NCBI GenBank assembly: GCA_003488105.1
Contig: DNMS01000039.1
Span: 4,015 to 11,413, forward strand
Length of the DNA: 7,399 nt
Source: Rhodospirillaceae bacterium
Lineage (GTDB): Bacteria > Pseudomonadota > Alphaproteobacteria > Rhodospirillales_A > Casp-alpha2
Reading direction: 5' to 3'
Shown here: piece after piece, positions 6,669 to 7,399 of the stretch
How the letters are laid out: every line of letters begins with the position of its first letter
How positions within the stretch are numbered: position 1 is the first letter of the stretch
Position numbers and translations under genes: made by a program
The notes under the pieces: model-generated
Database searches by the model: none
Told to the model about the DNA's origin: nothing
What the model saw: the letters and a program-made list of their open reading frames with translations, nothing else

Positions 6669-6676
6669 CATTAAAA

Positions 6677-6886
6677 ATGACCACAGGTACCGTTAAGTTT
6701 TTCAACGCTGACAAAGGCTATGGCTTCATCGAACCGGAAGACGGTTCCAAGGACGCCTTCGTGCACATTTCCGCCGTCGAGCGCGCCGGCCTGAGCACCC
6801 TCAAGGAAGGCCAGAAGGTCACCTACGACCTGACCGCCGGCCAGAACGGCAAGACTGCCGCTGAGAATCTGTCGATCGCCGACTAA
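6677..6886 (+). CDS. Cold shock protein, CspA family
   Basis: A 69-residue single cold shock domain (five-stranded OB fold) covering the whole protein. RNP1 is KGYGFI (13-18) and RNP2 is AFVHI (27-31); the aromatic residues in VKFFN (6-10) also belong to the nucleic-acid face. Proteins of this family bind single-stranded RNA and DNA in the cytoplasm and act as RNA chaperones or antiterminators. Length and sequence are normal for alphaproteobacterial CspA-like proteins. An AGAGGA lies 8 nt before the ATG and the gene follows a probable promoter with a long leader. Cold induction is plausible from that architecture, but many CspA paralogues are not cold-inducible, so no specific csp symbol is given. 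Confidence 0.97.
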   Translation: MTTGTVKFFNADKGYGFIEPEDGSKDAFVHISAVERAGLSTLKEGQKVTYDLTAGQNGKTAAENLSIAD

Positions 6887-6905
6887 TCAGAACGACGCCG
6901 GGTTA

Positions 6906-6939
6906 CGGGAAGGGGTCCGCTTCGGCCGACCCTTTCCCG
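6906..6939 (+). terminator. Stem-loop with UUCG tetraloop after the cold shock gene
   Basis: Bases 6906-6917 pair with 6928-6939 over 12 bp including one G-U pair. After a C-C mismatch there are two further pairs closing a TTCG loop (6921-6924). It starts 20 nt after the cold shock stop codon. No run of T follows, so it may be a weak terminator, or a structure that protects the cspA mRNA 3' end while allowing some read-through into the next gene. Confidence 0.5.
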
Positions 6940-7001
6940 GCCCTGGTTTCGTCGGCGGCCCGCAAGGGCATTCTGATCCGTTCCCATCCGGAGAGGTAAA
7001 G

Positions 7002-7172
7002 ATGGCCCGCAAGCCAAATTACGATTTCGAACGCAAAGAACGTGAACGCCAAAAGGCCGCCAAGAAGGCCGAACGCGCCGCCGCGAAAGAAGCCGCAAAG
7101 GGCGGCACGTCTACTGACGCCGACCAGCCGGCCGCCGATTCCGCGCCGCTCGGGACTGCATCTTCCGAATAA
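7002..7172 (+). CDS. Small charged protein of unknown function (56 aa)
   Basis: The frame starts at an ATG preceded by a strong GGAGAGG (6990-6996) at 5 nt and ends at TAA. Residues 1-33 (beginning MARKPNYDFERKERERQK) form a highly charged Lys/Arg/Glu/Ala-rich segment, probably a single long helix. Residues 34-56 are rich in Ser, Thr, Ala, Asp and Pro and look disordered. It has no membrane segment or signal peptide. I recall similar short MARKPNYDFER-type proteins in alphaproteobacteria, all hypothetical, but cannot verify this here. It lies 115 nt after the cold shock gene with a hairpin between. It may be co-transcribed, and a basic helix would suit nucleic acid or ribosome contact, which is inference only. 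Confidence 0.8.
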   Translation: MARKPNYDFERKERERQKAAKKAERAAAKEAAKGGTSTDADQPAADSAPLGTASSE

Positions 7173-7176
7173 TTTC

Positions 7177-7259
7177 GCCCCGGTGCGGCTGCCCCACGGC
7201 GCCGCCCAACGGGACCACCCTCCACACGAACACCAATCATTGCCGGTTCGCGCCGGGGC
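7177..7259 (+). terminator. Possible long-loop terminator after the small charged protein gene
   Basis: Bases 7177-7188 (GCCCCGGTGCGG) can pair with 7248-7259 over 12 bp with two G-U pairs, and the right arm is followed by CTTTG. The intervening loop is 59 nt, which is long for an intrinsic terminator. The T run is only three bases. It could mark the end of the cspA-small protein unit, but support is weak. Confidence 0.25.
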
Positions 7260-7307
7260 CTTTGCCCTGCGCAGCGCGCCCGGCCAATCCCCCACTAAGG
7301 AATTTTC

Positions 7308-7399
7308 ATGACCACCGAACAAAACTTTCTCATCACCTATGGCCTGCACAATTTCGTCAGCCATGCACCGGCACCGGCCTCGGGCCGAAACGCCTTCGT
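7308..7399 (+). CDS. Unidentified protein, first 30 codons only
   Basis: An ATG with a well placed TAAGGA (7296-7301, 6 nt upstream) opens a frame with no stop up to the window edge. The visible residues begin MTTEQNFLITYGLHNFVSHA and continue with a Pro/Ala-rich stretch. This is too little to recognise a family, and no signal peptide is evident. The good ribosome site and the distance from the previous gene suggest a real start. The gene could be the third member of the cold shock unit or be separately transcribed. Confidence 0.5.
   Translation, partial: MTTEQNFLITYGLHNFVSHAPAPASGRNAF

Larger units (their letters stand above)
6374..6676. other. Intergenic region with AT-rich block and cold shock gene leader
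   Basis: These 303 bases contain no credible gene on either strand. The first part (about 6374-6500) is much more AT-rich than the surroundings and holds a 7-bp inverted repeat, ATTTCAG (6428-6434) and CTGAAAT (6445-6451), without a T tract. It also has TCCGAA three times (6379, 6392, 6466; the last two extend to TCCGAACA). The second part is of normal composition and is probably the untranslated leader of the cold shock gene. It contains TTCGTGAT twice (6552-6559, 6585-6592). Confidence 0.6.

Noticed and set aside
6903..7364. 153-codon minus-strand frame
   Set aside because: Overlaps a small + strand gene with a strong ribosome site and a + strand start at 7308; its composition (Gly, Arg, Trp) looks like a shadow.
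1..7399. CRISPR array, tRNA, rRNA or mobile element
   Set aside because: No regularly spaced repeats, no cloverleaf-like segments, no transposase or integrase frames and no terminal inverted repeats with target duplications were seen.

Overview
The window looks like chromosomal DNA from a GC-rich alphaproteobacterium, probably of the Rhodospirillales. The reasons are the high GC of the coding DNA, the CspA-type cold shock protein, a cyanide-insensitive-type bd oxidase and the general protein character. The genus cannot be fixed from this sequence. No tRNA, rRNA, CRISPR array, transposase or phage gene was seen. Apart from truA at the left edge, every gene is on the + strand.

Layout. At 1-407 (-) lies the 5' part of truA (tRNA pseudouridine synthase), cut by the window edge. 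A divergent 140-bp AT-rich intergenic region follows. It holds a perfect 8+8 palindrome (481-498) just downstream of a possible -10 box. Then come two tandem paralogous genes of a family I do not recognise (548-1645 and 1667-2734), separated by 21 nt and in the same reading frame. Only 34 nt further on is a complete cytochrome bd quinol oxidase operon: cydA (2769-4199), cydB (4204-5208) and a 35-residue single-helix accessory subunit of DUF2474 type (5205-5312). The small gene appears to start at a CTG codon overlapping the cydB stop. After 38 nt comes a luciferase-like flavin monooxygenase (5351-6373).

A 303-bp intergenic region, AT-rich in its first part, follows. It carries a credible sigma70 promoter and a roughly 145-nt leader for a cold shock protein (6677-6886). 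Downstream are a 12-bp hairpin with a UUCG loop, a 56-residue charged small protein (7002-7172), and the first 30 codons of an unidentified gene running off the right edge (7308-7399).

How the parts may work together. The oxidase transfers electrons from quinol to O2 without pumping protons. It is of the short-Q-loop (CIO) class, which is usually used under low oxygen or when haem-copper oxidases are inhibited. Close spacing and absence of an obvious terminator suggest that the two unknown paralogues are co-transcribed with it, so they are candidates for assembly, regulatory or redox-stress partners. That link is inferred from position only. The cold shock gene and the small basic protein downstream form a second likely transcription unit.
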